A DNA stretch of 64,000 bases from NCBI RefSeq assembly GCF_033095865.1, contig NZ_AP019365.1:3879501-3943500 (forward strand), written 5' to 3'. Origin of the DNA: Pseudomonas sp. KU43P (GTDB lineage Bacteria > Pseudomonadota > Gammaproteobacteria > Pseudomonadales > Pseudomonadaceae). How positions within the stretch are numbered: position 1 is the first letter of the stretch; each line of letters begins with the position of its first letter. The notes under the pieces were generated by a model. The model ran no database searches. It saw nothing but the letters and a program-made list of their open reading frames with translations, and was not told the DNA's origin. A program made the translations under genes and the position numbers. Below are positions 1-10,597 of this stretch, piece after piece.

Positions 1-516
1 GCCGGCTGCGCCGGGTCGAGCGACGAGCACCGCTCGCCCCCCACCACCCAGCAGGTCGACCTGCAACGGTACCAGGGCACCTGGTACGAACTGGCACGCC
101 TGCCGATGTTCTTCCAGCGCAACTGCGTGCAGTCCGAAGCGCACTATGGTTTGCGCGAGGACGGGCGCATCGACGTGACCAACCGCTGCAAGGAAAAGGA
201 CGGTCAGTGGAACGAGGCCAAGGGGATCGCCGAAGCCCAGCAGCCAGGCAAGACCGACAAGCTCTGGGTGCGCTTCGACAACTGGTTCAGCCGCCTGGCG
301 CCCGGCTTGACCAAAGGCGAGTACTGGGTGCTGTACCACGACAAGGACTACCGCGTGGCGCTGGTCGGCCACCCGAACCGCGAGTACCTGTGGCTGCTGT
401 CGCGCACGCCGGCGATCACCGACCAGGCCCGCGAAGAACTGCTGGCCATCGCCCACAAGCAGGGCTACGACACCAGCAAGCTGATCTGGCGCCAGGATGA
501 CCTCGCCAAGCCCTGA
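1..516 (+). CDS. Lipocalin family lipoprotein (Blc-like), 5' end missing
   Basis: The frame is open from base 1, so the start lies before the window. The visible product begins AGC, which fits the end of a lipobox whose Cys would be lipidated. The lipocalin signature G-T-W-Y-E follows, then a Blc-type core (LPMFFQRNC, GEYWVL, YLWLLSRTP). Blc proteins are outer-membrane lipoproteins thought to bind fatty acids or lysophospholipids in envelope maintenance. It runs in the same direction as ribonuclease Z, 45 bases upstream of it. The family call is firm; the ligand is unknown. Confidence 0.88.
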   Translation, partial: AGCAGSSDEHRSPPTTQQVDLQRYQGTWYELARLPMFFQRNCVQSEAHYGLREDGRIDVTNRCKEKDGQWNEAKGIAEAQQPGKTDKLWVRFDNWFSRLAPGLTKGEYWVLYHDKDYRVALVGHPNREYLWLLSRTPAITDQAREELLAIAHKQGYDTSKLIWRQDDLAKP

Positions 517-561
517 CAACCGGGCTACTGTGTAGCCCCCCGCAACTTCTGGAGCCCGGCT

Positions 562-1518
562 TTGGACCTGCAATTTCTGGGCACCTCGGCCGGGGTGCCG
601 ACCAAGGCGCGCAACGTCAGCGCCACCGCCGTCATCGAAGCCAGTGGCAGCCACTGGTACCTGGTGGATTGCGGCGAAGGCACCCAGCACCGGCTGCTGC
701 ACACCTCGCTGTCGGTGCGCGACTTGCGCGCCATCTTCATCACCCATGTGCACGGCGACCACTGCTTCGGCCTGCCCGGCCTGCTGGCCAGTGCCGGCAT
801 GAACGGGCGCACCCATGCGCTGGACCTGATCCTCCCCGCCGCACTGCATGATTGGCTACGCCTGGGCCTGGCGGCGAGCGACACCTACCTGCCCTTCGAG
901 CTGCGCCTGTTCGCCGTCGAGACATTCGATGGGTGGTGCAGTGACACGGTCAGGGTCGACCGCGTGTCCCTGTCCCACCGGGTGCCAAGCGTGGGTTTCG
1001 TGTTCAGCGAGATCAACCCGCAGCCGCGCCTGGATGTGGAGCGCCTGGACGCTGCAGGCATCCCGCGCGGGCCGCTGTGGGGCGCCCTGGCCAAGGGCGA
1101 AGTCGTGGAGCATGCCGGCCAGGTGCTGCGGGGCCAGGATTACCTGCGTGCGTCTCGGCCGGCGCGGCGGGTGATCGTCTGTGGCGACAACGACAACCCC
1201 GAGCTGTTGGCCGAGGTGGCAAGCGATGTGGACGTGCTGGTGCATGAAGCGACCTTCACCCAGGCGATCATCGAGCGCACCGGCACCACCTTTGGCCACA
1301 GCAGCGCCGCGGCCGTGGCGCGCTTCGCCGAAGCGGCCGGCGTGCGCAACCTGGTGCTGACCCACTTCAGCGCCCGCTACCAACCCGACCCACGGCGCAG
1401 CCCATGCATCGAGGAGGTGCGCGTGGAAGCCCAGGCCCACTACCACGGCCACTTGACCCTGGCCCAGGACCTGCAGCGCTATCACATCGGCCGGGACGGG
1501 TGCCTGCAACCGGCCTGA
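562..1518 (+). CDS. rnz: Ribonuclease Z
   Basis: This 318-aa metallo-beta-lactamase-fold endonuclease is of the short RNase Z/ElaC type, which removes 3' trailers from tRNA precursors. The zinc motif HVHGDH is near residues 63-68, further ligand regions follow (CGDNDN, HEATF), and a C-terminal LTHFSARY motif is present. The chosen start is TTG at 562, preceded by GGAG seven bases upstream; no ATG further in fits the conserved N-terminus ([12 protein letters not shown]). It follows the lipocalin gene closely and may share its transcript. Confidence 0.93.
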   Translation: MDLQFLGTSAGVPTKARNVSATAVIEASGSHWYLVDCGEGTQHRLLHTSLSVRDLRAIFITHVHGDHCFGLPGLLASAGMNGRTHALDLILPAALHDWLRLGLAASDTYLPFELRLFAVETFDGWCSDTVRVDRVSLSHRVPSVGFVFSEINPQPRLDVERLDAAGIPRGPLWGALAKGEVVEHAGQVLRGQDYLRASRPARRVIVCGDNDNPELLAEVASDVDVLVHEATFTQAIIERTGTTFGHSSAAAVARFAEAAGVRNLVLTHFSARYQPDPRRSPCIEEVRVEAQAHYHGHLTLAQDLQRYHIGRDGCLQPA

Positions 1519-1543
1519 CCAGGCACCCTGATCGCCTTTCGCG

Positions 1544-2827
1544 CTACGCCGCCAGGCGCCCGCTGGCGATCGCCTCCGAGGCCGCCAGCATCGCCCGCAG
1601 CAACACCGCGCAACCTGCTGCCAGGTCCTGCGGCGTGGCGTTCTCGATCTCGTTGTGGCTGATGCCGTTCTCGCACGGCACGAAGATCATCCCCGCCGGG
1701 CCCAGCTCGGCCAGGAAAATCGCGTCATGCCCTGCCCCGCTGACGATGTCCATGTGCGGCAAGCCCAGGGTGCGCGCCGAATCGCGCACGGCGTCGACAC
1801 AACTATGGTCGAAGTACAGCGCCGGGAAGTCGGCCGTGGGAACCAGTTCATGGGTGAGGCCGTGCTTGGCACAGGTGGCCTCGATCACCGCGCGCACGTC
1901 GGCGATCATCGAATCCAGCCGTTCGCCTTCCAGGTGACGGAAATCCAGGGTCATGCGCACCTCGCCCGGGATCACGTTGCGCGAACCGGGGTAGGCCTGC
2001 AGGCAACCGACGGTGCCGCAGGCATGCGGCTGGTGGCCGAGTGCGGCCTTGTTGACGGCCTCGACCACCGCGGCGGCGCCGACCAGGGCGTCCTTGCGCA
2101 GGTGCATCGGCGTCGGGCCGGCGTGGGCTTCGACGCCACGCAGGGTCAGGTCGAACCACTTCTGGCCCAGGGCGCCCAGCACCACGCCGATGGTCTTGGC
2201 CTGGTCCTCGAGAATCGGGCCTTGCTCGATATGTGCTTCGAAATACGCCCCGACCGGGTGGCCGAGCACTGCGCGCTGGCCGGCGTAGCCGATCGCGTTC
2301 AGCGCTTCGCCCACGCTCACGCCCTGGGCGTCACGCTTGGCCAGGGTGTCTTCCAGGGTGAACTTGCCGGCGAACACGCCCGAACCCATCATGCACGGCG
2401 GGAAGCGCGAGCCTTCTTCGTTGGTCCACACCACCACTTCCAGCGGCGCTTCGGTCTCGATGCCGAGGTCGTTGAGGGTGCGGATGACTTCAAGGCCTGC
2501 CATCACGCCGAAGCAGCCGTCGAACTTGCCGCCGGTGGGTTGGGTGTCGATGTGGCTGCCGGTCATCACCGGTGGCAGCTTGGGGTTGCGCCCCGGGCGA
2601 CGGGCGAAGATGTTGCCGACACCGTCAATGCTGACGGTGCAGCCCGCGGCCTCGCACCAGTCGACGAACAGGTCGCGGGCCTGGCGGTCGAGGTCGGTCA
2701 GGGCCAGGCGGCATACACCCCCCTTGACGGTGGCGCCGAGGCGCGCCAGGTCCATCAGCGACTGCCACAGACGGGCGCTGTCGACGTGGTGGTCGGTGGA
2801 TTGCAGGACACTCTGGGCTGGGGTCAT
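1544..2827 (-). CDS. M20-family amidohydrolase (N-carbamoyl-beta-alanine / N-carbamoyl amino acid hydrolase)
   Basis: The 427-aa product belongs to the HyuC/AllC branch of M20 metallopeptidases. Metal-binding segments are visible: TGSHIDTQPTGGKFDG, NEEGSRF and IEQGP, with a C-terminal SGAGHDA. The ATG is preceded by GAGGAG. It lies in the same direction as the pyrimidine transporter and opposite the dihydropyrimidinase, so the most likely role is the last step of reductive pyrimidine catabolism, opening N-carbamoyl-beta-alanine (ureidopropionate) to beta-alanine, CO2 and ammonia. Allantoate amidohydrolase activity cannot be excluded from sequence, but no purine genes are nearby. Confidence 0.88.
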   Translation of the reverse strand: MTPAQSVLQSTDHHVDSARLWQSLMDLARLGATVKGGVCRLALTDLDRQARDLFVDWCEAAGCTVSIDGVGNIFARRPGRNPKLPPVMTGSHIDTQPTGGKFDGCFGVMAGLEVIRTLNDLGIETEAPLEVVVWTNEEGSRFPPCMMGSGVFAGKFTLEDTLAKRDAQGVSVGEALNAIGYAGQRAVLGHPVGAYFEAHIEQGPILEDQAKTIGVVLGALGQKWFDLTLRGVEAHAGPTPMHLRKDALVGAAAVVEAVNKAALGHQPHACGTVGCLQAYPGSRNVIPGEVRMTLDFRHLEGERLDSMIADVRAVIEATCAKHGLTHELVPTADFPALYFDHSCVDAVRDSARTLGLPHMDIVSGAGHDAIFLAELGPAGMIFVPCENGISHNEIENATPQDLAAGCAVLLRAMLAASEAIASGRLAA

Positions 2828-2882
2828 CGGGGTTTCTCCTCAGGCGTTTTTGTTATCTGCATTCGAGTTGAGTGTTGCGCTA

Positions 2883-2967
2883 TCAGGCCCTATCGCCGGC
2901 AAGCCGGCCCCCACAGGTACTGCGCATGAAGATCCCTGTGGGAGCCTGCTTGCCGGCGATGAGGCCA
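2883..2967. repeat. REP pair (inverted, GCCGGCAAGCCGGC type)
   Basis: Two REP units face each other in the gap between the transporter stop and the amidohydrolase start: a left unit with CGCCGGCAAGCCGG and a right unit with GCTTGCCGGCGATG. This is the usual BIME arrangement of P. putida and could form an mRNA hairpin between the two genes. Confidence 0.9.
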
Positions 2968-2975
2968 GCGCGGTA

Positions 2976-4466
2976 TCAGGGCAGCGGCTTGGCCAACCGC
3001 GCCGGCCCACGCACCGCCACCCCGCCCAGCGCGTAATACAACGCACCACCGAGCAACGATCCGGTAAACCAGCCGTAGTCGTAGAACCAGCTGAAACTGC
3101 TGTTGCCGATGGCCATCACGGTCAACCCCACCGGCACGGCGAAGGCGGCAAACCCTGCCCAGTTCCAGGCCGGGTACACGTCGTCACGGTACAGCCCGGC
3201 CAAGTCCAGCTTCTGCCGACGAATCAGGAAGTAGTCCACCACCATGATCCCGGCAATCGGCCCCAGCAGGCTGGAATAACCCAGCAGCCAGTTGGAATAG
3301 ACACTTTCAAGGCTCAGGTCGGAAACGATCCAGCCAAGCTTCTTGAGCAGCTCGTGGCTCATCAGGGCCAGGCCGATGAAGCCGGTCAGCCACACCGCAC
3401 GGCTACGCCCGATCAGGCGCGGGGCGATGTTCTGGAAGTCGTTGGTCGGCGACACGATGTTGGCCGCGGTGTTGGTCGACAGCGTGGCGATCACGATCAG
3501 CGCCATGGCCAGTGCCACCCAGCCTGGGCTCTGGATCTTGCCGATCAGGCTCACCGGATCCGACACCGTTTCACCCACCAGCGAGGCCGAAGCGGCGGTC
3601 ATCACCACCCCCAGCGAGGCGAACAGGAACATGGTCAGCGGCAGGCCGAAGACCTGCCCGAGAATCTGGTCCTTCTGGCTTTTGGCGTACCGGCTGAAGT
3701 CGGGGATGTTCAGCGACAACGTGGCCCAGAAGCCGACCATCGCCGTGAGCCCCGCGCAGAAGTAGCTCACCACGCTCGCCCCTTCCGGGCGTTTGGGCGG
3801 CTGGGCCAGCAGCTCGGTCATCGACATGTGCGGCAAGGCCCAGAACAGCAGGCCGAAGCCCACCGCCACCAGCAGCGGCGCCGACAGCGTTTCGAGCCAT
3901 TTGATCGACTCCGCGCCCCGCAGCACTACCCACAGGTTCAGGGCCCAGAACATCATGAAACCGATCACCTCGCCGGTGCCGCCCAGGGCTTTCCAGTCCG
4001 GGAAGATCGAGCCCAGGAACAGGTGAATGGCCAGCCCGCCGAACATGGTCTGGATGCCGAACCAGCCACAGGCGACCACGGCACGGATCAGGCACGGCAC
4101 GTTCGAGCCGAGGATGCCGAACGAGGAGCGCAGCAGCACCGGGAAGGGAATGCCGTATTTGGTGCCAGGGAAGGCATTGAGCGTCAGCGGGATCAGCACG
4201 ATGAGGTTGGCCAGCAGGATCGCCAGTAGCGCCTCGCCCACGCTCAGGCCGAAGTACGCCGTGAGCACACCGCCCAGGGTGTAGGTGGGCACGCAGATGG
4301 ACATGCCCACCCATAGGGCGGTGATGTGCCATTTGTTCCAGGTGCGCTGGTGCACCTTGGTCGGTGCGATGTCGTGGTTGTAGCGCGGGCTGTCGAGCAC
4401 GTCACTGCCCGCCGACAGCTCGAACAGGCCTGCCTGCTCGATCACTTCCGATCTGCTCTGTTGCAT
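2976..4466 (-). CDS. NCS1-family nucleobase:cation symporter (probable pyrimidine transporter)
   Basis: This is a polytopic inner-membrane protein of 496 aa with about 12 hydrophobic segments. Family features include the N-terminal SPRYNHDIAPT region, the KYGIPFPVLLRSSFG loop and a C-terminal run with GPIAGIMVVDYFLIRR. The frame is open further upstream, but ATG 4466 has GGAGAAG eight bases before it, so the shorter form is preferred over ATG 4502 or 4547. It probably imports uracil, thymine or hydantoin-like substrates for the adjacent catabolic enzymes and is likely co-transcribed with the downstream amidohydrolase. Confidence 0.9.
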   Translation of the reverse strand: MQQSRSEVIEQAGLFELSAGSDVLDSPRYNHDIAPTKVHQRTWNKWHITALWVGMSICVPTYTLGGVLTAYFGLSVGEALLAILLANLIVLIPLTLNAFPGTKYGIPFPVLLRSSFGILGSNVPCLIRAVVACGWFGIQTMFGGLAIHLFLGSIFPDWKALGGTGEVIGFMMFWALNLWVVLRGAESIKWLETLSAPLLVAVGFGLLFWALPHMSMTELLAQPPKRPEGASVVSYFCAGLTAMVGFWATLSLNIPDFSRYAKSQKDQILGQVFGLPLTMFLFASLGVVMTAASASLVGETVSDPVSLIGKIQSPGWVALAMALIVIATLSTNTAANIVSPTNDFQNIAPRLIGRSRAVWLTGFIGLALMSHELLKKLGWIVSDLSLESVYSNWLLGYSSLLGPIAGIMVVDYFLIRRQKLDLAGLYRDDVYPAWNWAGFAAFAVPVGLTVMAIGNSSFSWFYDYGWFTGSLLGGALYYALGGVAVRGPARLAKPLP

Positions 4467-6524
<2,058 letters not shown>

Positions 6525-6615
6525 GGCCATCGCCGGCAAGCCAGCTCCCACAGGGATAGCACTGCGCTCAAGGACATCGCTGTCCCTGTGTGGGAGCCGG
6601 CTTGCCGGCGATTGG
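6525..6615. repeat. REP pair between hydA and preT
   Basis: Inverted REP units (CGCCGGCAAGCCAGC and GGCTTGCCGGCGATTG) sit directly after the dihydropyrimidinase stop. They may lower or separate translation of the downstream dehydrogenase genes. Confidence 0.9.
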
Positions 6616-6667
6616 GGCGCACAGCGCCCCACCCCAAGCCCCATATAAAAAAAGAGAGGCTACAACC

Positions 6668-8035
6668 GTGATCGACGCCCTGAACCACTTGCCGCGCCCC
6701 CGCGCCGGCAACGACGCGCTGGCCGAGCAATTCAGCGACCTCGCCCCGCCCCTCACCGCCCGCCAGGCCGCGGTGGAAAGCGCCCGTTGCCTGTACTGCT
6801 ACGACGCCCCCTGCGTGAACGCTTGCCCGAGCGAAATCGACATCCCCTCGTTCATCCACCGCATCAGCGACGAAAACCTGCAAGGCGCCGCCGAGCGCAT
6901 TCTCTCGGCCAACATCCTCGGTGGTAGTTGTGCCCGCGTGTGCCCCACCGAGATCCTTTGCCAGCAGGCCTGCGTGCGCAACAACGCCCAGGAATGCGCC
7001 CCGGTGCTGATCGGCCAGTTGCAGCGCTATGCCCTGGACAACGCCGGTTTCACCGAACACCCGTTCCAGCGCTCGCCCGCCACCGGCAAGCGCATCGCGG
7101 TGGTCGGTGCCGGCCCGGCCGGGTTGTCCTGCGCCCATCGCCTGGCCATGCACGGCCATGACGTGGTGGTGTTCGAGGCCAGTGAAAAAGCCGGCGGCCT
7201 CAACGAATACGGCATCGCCCGCTACAAGCTGGTGGATGACTTCGCCCAGCGCGAGGTGGACTTCCTGCTGGGCATCGGCGGCATCGAAATCCGTCACGGC
7301 CAGCGCCTGGGCGACAACCTCGGCCTTGCCGAGTTGCGCGACCAGTACGACGCGGTGTTCCTCGGCCTGGGCCTGAATGCCGTGCGCCAGCTCGGCCTTG
7401 CCGACGAACAAGCGCCGGGCCTGCTCGCCGCCACCGACTACATTCGCGAGCTGCGCCAGGCCGACGACCTCACGCAATTGCCCCTGGCCGACCGCTGCCT
7501 GGTCATCGGCGCGGGTAACACCGCCATCGACATGGCCGTGCAGATGAGCCGCCTGGGCGCGCGTGACGTCAACCTGGTGTACCGCCGCGGCCACGCCGAC
7601 ATGGGCGCCACCGGCCACGAGCAGGACATCGCCAAGGCCAACCAGGTACGCCTGCACACCTGGGCCCGCCCCGACGCAGTGCTGCTGGACGAAGGCGGCA
7701 AGGTGCGCGGCATGCGCTTCGCCCGCACGGCACTTGCCGACGGCCGCCTGCGCGACACCGGGGAAACCTTCGAACTGGCCGCCGACGCGATCTTCAAGGC
7801 CATCGGCCAACGCTTCGACGAGCAGAGCTTGAGCGACCCCACGGCCGCGCAACTGGCCCGCGACGGCGAGCGCATCCGCGTCGACGCCAGCCTGCGTACC
7901 AGCCTGGCGGGCGTGTACGCCGGGGGTGACTGCACCAGCCTGGGCCAGGATCTCACCGTTCAAGCCGTGCAACATGGCAAGCTGGCCGCCGAAGCCATCC
8001 ATGCCCAACTCATGCTCAATGTGGAGGCAGCGTAA
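6668..8035 (+). CDS. preT: NAD-dependent dihydropyrimidine dehydrogenase, PreT subunit
   Basis: The 455-aa flavoprotein resembles the small subunit of glutamate synthase. Cysteines near residues 41-60 (CLYCYDAPCVNACP) and a second set (CARVCPTEILC) bind Fe-S clusters, GAGPAGLSC near residue 145 binds FAD, and GAGNTAID binds NAD(P). With PreA it reduces uracil and thymine to the dihydro compounds. The start is GTG 6668 with GAGAGG before it. The stop overlaps the preA start by one base (TAATG), so the subunits are translationally coupled. Confidence 0.93.
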   Translation: MIDALNHLPRPRAGNDALAEQFSDLAPPLTARQAAVESARCLYCYDAPCVNACPSEIDIPSFIHRISDENLQGAAERILSANILGGSCARVCPTEILCQQACVRNNAQECAPVLIGQLQRYALDNAGFTEHPFQRSPATGKRIAVVGAGPAGLSCAHRLAMHGHDVVVFEASEKAGGLNEYGIARYKLVDDFAQREVDFLLGIGGIEIRHGQRLGDNLGLAELRDQYDAVFLGLGLNAVRQLGLADEQAPGLLAATDYIRELRQADDLTQLPLADRCLVIGAGNTAIDMAVQMSRLGARDVNLVYRRGHADMGATGHEQDIAKANQVRLHTWARPDAVLLDEGGKVRGMRFARTALADGRLRDTGETFELAADAIFKAIGQRFDEQSLSDPTAAQLARDGERIRVDASLRTSLAGVYAGGDCTSLGQDLTVQAVQHGKLAAEAIHAQLMLNVEAA

Positions 8036-9309
8036 TGGCCGACTTGTCTATCGTATTCGCCGGCATCAAGGCGCCCAACCCATTCTGGCTGGCCTCCGCG
8101 CCGCCGACCGACAAAGCCTACAACGTGGTCCGCGCCTTCGAGGCGGGCTGGGGTGGCGTGGTCTGGAAAACCCTCGGCGAAGACCCGGCCGCGGTCAACG
8201 TGTCGTCGCGCTACTCGGCGCACTACGGCGCCAATCGGCAGGTGCAGGGCATCAATAACATCGAGCTGATCACCGACCGCTCGCTGGAGATCAACCTGCG
8301 TGAAATCACTCAGGTGAAGAAGGACTGGCCCGACCGGGCGCTGATCGTGTCGCTGATGGTGCCGTGCGTCGAGGAATCGTGGAAGTTCATCCTGCCACTG
8401 GTGGAGACCACCGGTGCCGATGGCATCGAACTGAACTTCGGCTGCCCCCATGGCATGCCCGAGCGCGGCATGGGCGCGGCGGTGGGCCAGGTGCCGGAGT
8501 ACGTGGAAATGGTCACCCGCTGGTGCAAGCTGCATTGCAGCCTGCCGGTGATCGTCAAGCTCACGCCCAACATCACCGACATCCGCCAGTCGGCCCGTGC
8601 GGCGCATCGTGGCGGAGCGGATGCGGTGTCGCTGATCAACACCATCAACTCGATCACCAGCGTCGACCTCGACCGCATGGTCGCCCACCCGATCGTCGGC
8701 GATCAGAGTACCCACGGTGGCTACTGCGGCTCGGCGGTAAAACCCATCGCCCTGAACATGGTCGCCGAGATCGCTCGTGACCCGGAAACCCGTGGCCTGC
8801 CCATCTGCGGCATCGGCGGGATCGGCAACTGGCGCGATGCTGCCGAGTTCATCGCGCTGGGCAGTGGCGCGGTGCAGGTGTGCACGGCGGCGATGCTGCA
8901 TGGCTTTCGCATCGTCGAAGACATGAAGGATGGCCTGGCGCGCTGGATGGACCAGCACGGGCACCGCAACCTGGAGGCCTTCCAGGGGCAGGCGGTGGCG
9001 CATACCACCGACTGGAAGTACCTGGACATCAACTACAAGTCGGTGGCGCAGATCGACCAGGCGGCGTGCATTGGTTGCGGGCGTTGCCATATTGCCTGCG
9101 AGGACACGTCGCACCAGGCCATTGCCAGCACGCTGAAGGCGGACGGGACCCATGCCTATAGCGTGATCGAGGACGAGTGTGTGGGCTGCAACCTGTGCCA
9201 GATCACCTGCCCGGTGGAGAACTGCATCGAGATGGTGGCCCAGGATACCGGGAAGCCTTATCTGAACTGGACGCAGGATCCGCGTAATCCCTACCGCGAA
9301 GCGAGCTGA
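8035..9309 (+). CDS. preA: NAD-dependent dihydropyrimidine dehydrogenase, PreA subunit
   Basis: The 424-aa catalytic subunit has an FMN-binding dihydroorotate-dehydrogenase-like barrel (FWLASAPPTDKAY, NFGCPHGM, ICGIGGIGNW) and a C-terminal 2x[4Fe-4S] ferredoxin domain (CIGCGRCHIAC and CVGCNLCQITCPVENC). It reduces uracil/thymine with electrons passed through PreT. It overlaps preT by one base. The arrangement hydA-preT-preA with the transporter and amidohydrolase gives a complete reductive pyrimidine route. Confidence 0.95.
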   Translation: MADLSIVFAGIKAPNPFWLASAPPTDKAYNVVRAFEAGWGGVVWKTLGEDPAAVNVSSRYSAHYGANRQVQGINNIELITDRSLEINLREITQVKKDWPDRALIVSLMVPCVEESWKFILPLVETTGADGIELNFGCPHGMPERGMGAAVGQVPEYVEMVTRWCKLHCSLPVIVKLTPNITDIRQSARAAHRGGADAVSLINTINSITSVDLDRMVAHPIVGDQSTHGGYCGSAVKPIALNMVAEIARDPETRGLPICGIGGIGNWRDAAEFIALGSGAVQVCTAAMLHGFRIVEDMKDGLARWMDQHGHRNLEAFQGQAVAHTTDWKYLDINYKSVAQIDQAACIGCGRCHIACEDTSHQAIASTLKADGTHAYSVIEDECVGCNLCQITCPVENCIEMVAQDTGKPYLNWTQDPRNPYREAS

Positions 9310-9322
9310 GGCAGTACCGGCC

Positions 9323-9533
9323 TCATCGCCGGCAAGCCGGCTCCCACAAGGTTCAGCGCAGCCCTGTAGGAGCCGGCTTGCCGGCGATTGGGCTGCAACG
9401 CAGCCCTGTAGGAGCCGGCTTGCCGGCGATTGGGCTGCAACGCAGCCCTGTGGGAGCCGGCTTGCCGGCGATTGGGCTGCAGCGCAGCCCTGTGGGAGCC
9501 GGCTTGCCGGCGATTGGGCTGCAACGCAGCCCT
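9323..9533. repeat. REP unit followed by four tandem 42-bp REP-containing units
   Basis: One REP unit (about 9323-9355) is followed by four head-to-tail copies of a 42-bp unit at 9361-9402, 9403-9444, 9445-9486 and 9487-9528. Each has the core GAGCCGGCTTGCCGGCGATTG. The copies differ only at a few bases (TAGG or TGGG; CAAC or CAGC). A partial fifth unit runs into the stop codon of the convergent rutR gene. Because 42 is a multiple of three, the array also gives a spurious repetitive open frame. Confidence 0.93.
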
Positions 9534-10152
9534 AAGGCTCCAACCCGATCCCCCGCAGGATCACGCTGGTCACCGTCTGCACCGCCCGCTCGAACGCAGG
9601 ATCCGATAGCGCGTCACCGCCGTTGAGCACTGCGACCTGATAGCCAAAGTCGGCATAGTGCTGGGTCGATGCCCAGATCATGTATAACAACGCCGAAGGC
9701 TCCACCGGCAGAATCCGCCCCTCCTCCACCCAGCGCCGAATCTTGTCTTCCTTGAGCTTGGCCCAGGGCACCAGGCTTTCATCCAGGCTCACGCCCAGCA
9801 CCGGCGCGCCATGCAGCATCTCTTCGGCCCAGATCTTCGAGCCCAGCGGGCGTGACCGGGAGTGGCCCATCTTGGCGCGGATGTAACTGGTCAGCACCAC
9901 CCGCGGGTCATCGAAGTTCTCGAAGCACAGGGCGTCCTGCTTCCACACATCCAGCAGGTCCTGCAGCACCGCGCGGAACAGGTCGTCCTTGGTGCTGAAG
10001 TAGTAATGCAGATTGGAACGCGGCAGCTCGGCCTGCTCGGCGATATCGCCCATGGAGGTGGCACCGAAACCCTTTTCGGCAAACACCTTTTCGGCGGCCT
10101 GCAGAATCTTCTCTACATTGCGCCGACGAATCTCGATCTTGTGGTTGGCCAT
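9532..10152 (-). CDS. rutR: TetR-family regulator, RutR-like
   Basis: The 206-aa product has an N-terminal helix-turn-helix (AAEKVFAEKGFGATSMGDIA, LPRSNLHYYFSTKDDL) and the C-terminal domain of the RutR/YcdC group, including the stretch MIWASTQHYADF typical of RutR. ATG 10152 gives the usual RutR start; the frame is open further upstream. E. coli RutR binds uracil and controls pyrimidine use, and the location next to preTA supports the same role here. Candidate operators lie at 4826-4883. The stop codon lies in the last partial unit of the tandem REP array. Confidence 0.85.
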   Translation of the reverse strand: MANHKIEIRRRNVEKILQAAEKVFAEKGFGATSMGDIAEQAELPRSNLHYYFSTKDDLFRAVLQDLLDVWKQDALCFENFDDPRVVLTSYIRAKMGHSRSRPLGSKIWAEEMLHGAPVLGVSLDESLVPWAKLKEDKIRRWVEEGRILPVEPSALLYMIWASTQHYADFGYQVAVLNGGDALSDPAFERAVQTVTSVILRGIGLEP

Positions 10153-10320
10153 GGCCTGTCCAAAACGCCTGAAACCTGTCAAGGCTAACAGCTTTGCAAC
10201 GCCGCGGACCTGATATTTTTGCCAGTTGCGCACGCTCCGGCCCAGCCCCGACACTCAGTGCACCGCGCCAGCCTGCACGCAGGCCGACGAGGCTTCGCCC
10301 CCCACTGTAAGGATGATCTG

Positions 10321-10593
10321 ATGAACAAAAAGCAACTGATCAATGACATCGCCAAGCGGGCCGAGATGACCCGTGTCGAAGCGGGATTTGTGCTCAACGA
10401 GTTTCTTGATGCCGTTGCCAGCGCGCTAATCGCTGGCGAAAGGATCTCCCTGGTAGGCTTCGGCCAGTTCACCGTGAACCACGTGCCCAAACGGCAGGGG
10501 CGCAACCCTCAGACCGGCAAGAAGATCACGATTGCCGCGCGCAACAAACCGGTGTTCAAACCCGGCAAAAAGTTGAAAGAAGCGGTCCGGTAA
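10321..10593 (+). CDS. HU-family DNA-binding protein
   Basis: The 90-aa protein has the HU/IHF fold: N-terminal helices MNKKQLINDIAKRAEMT, the GFGQF turn, the arm region RQGRNPQTGKKI and a C-terminal FKPGKKLKEAV. HU bends and compacts DNA. The ATG has AAGGATGATCTG upstream. P. putida encodes more than one HU gene; this looks like an additional paralogue, and I cannot say which symbol applies. It is divergent from rutR. Confidence 0.9.
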   Translation: MNKKQLINDIAKRAEMTRVEAGFVLNEFLDAVASALIAGERISLVGFGQFTVNHVPKRQGRNPQTGKKITIAARNKPVFKPGKKLKEAVR

Positions 10594-10597
10594 GCCC

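Noticed and set aside
2337..4229. 630-codon open frame on the plus strand
   Set aside because: It is antisense to the amidohydrolase and the NCS1 transporter and crosses a REP pair.
9323..9533. Possible CRISPR array
   Set aside because: The 42-bp units are contiguous, with no variable spacers, and match REP elements found throughout the window.
9378..9626. Repetitive open frame with 14-residue repeats
   Set aside because: It is produced by the 42-bp REP array, whose length is a multiple of three; there is no start signal.
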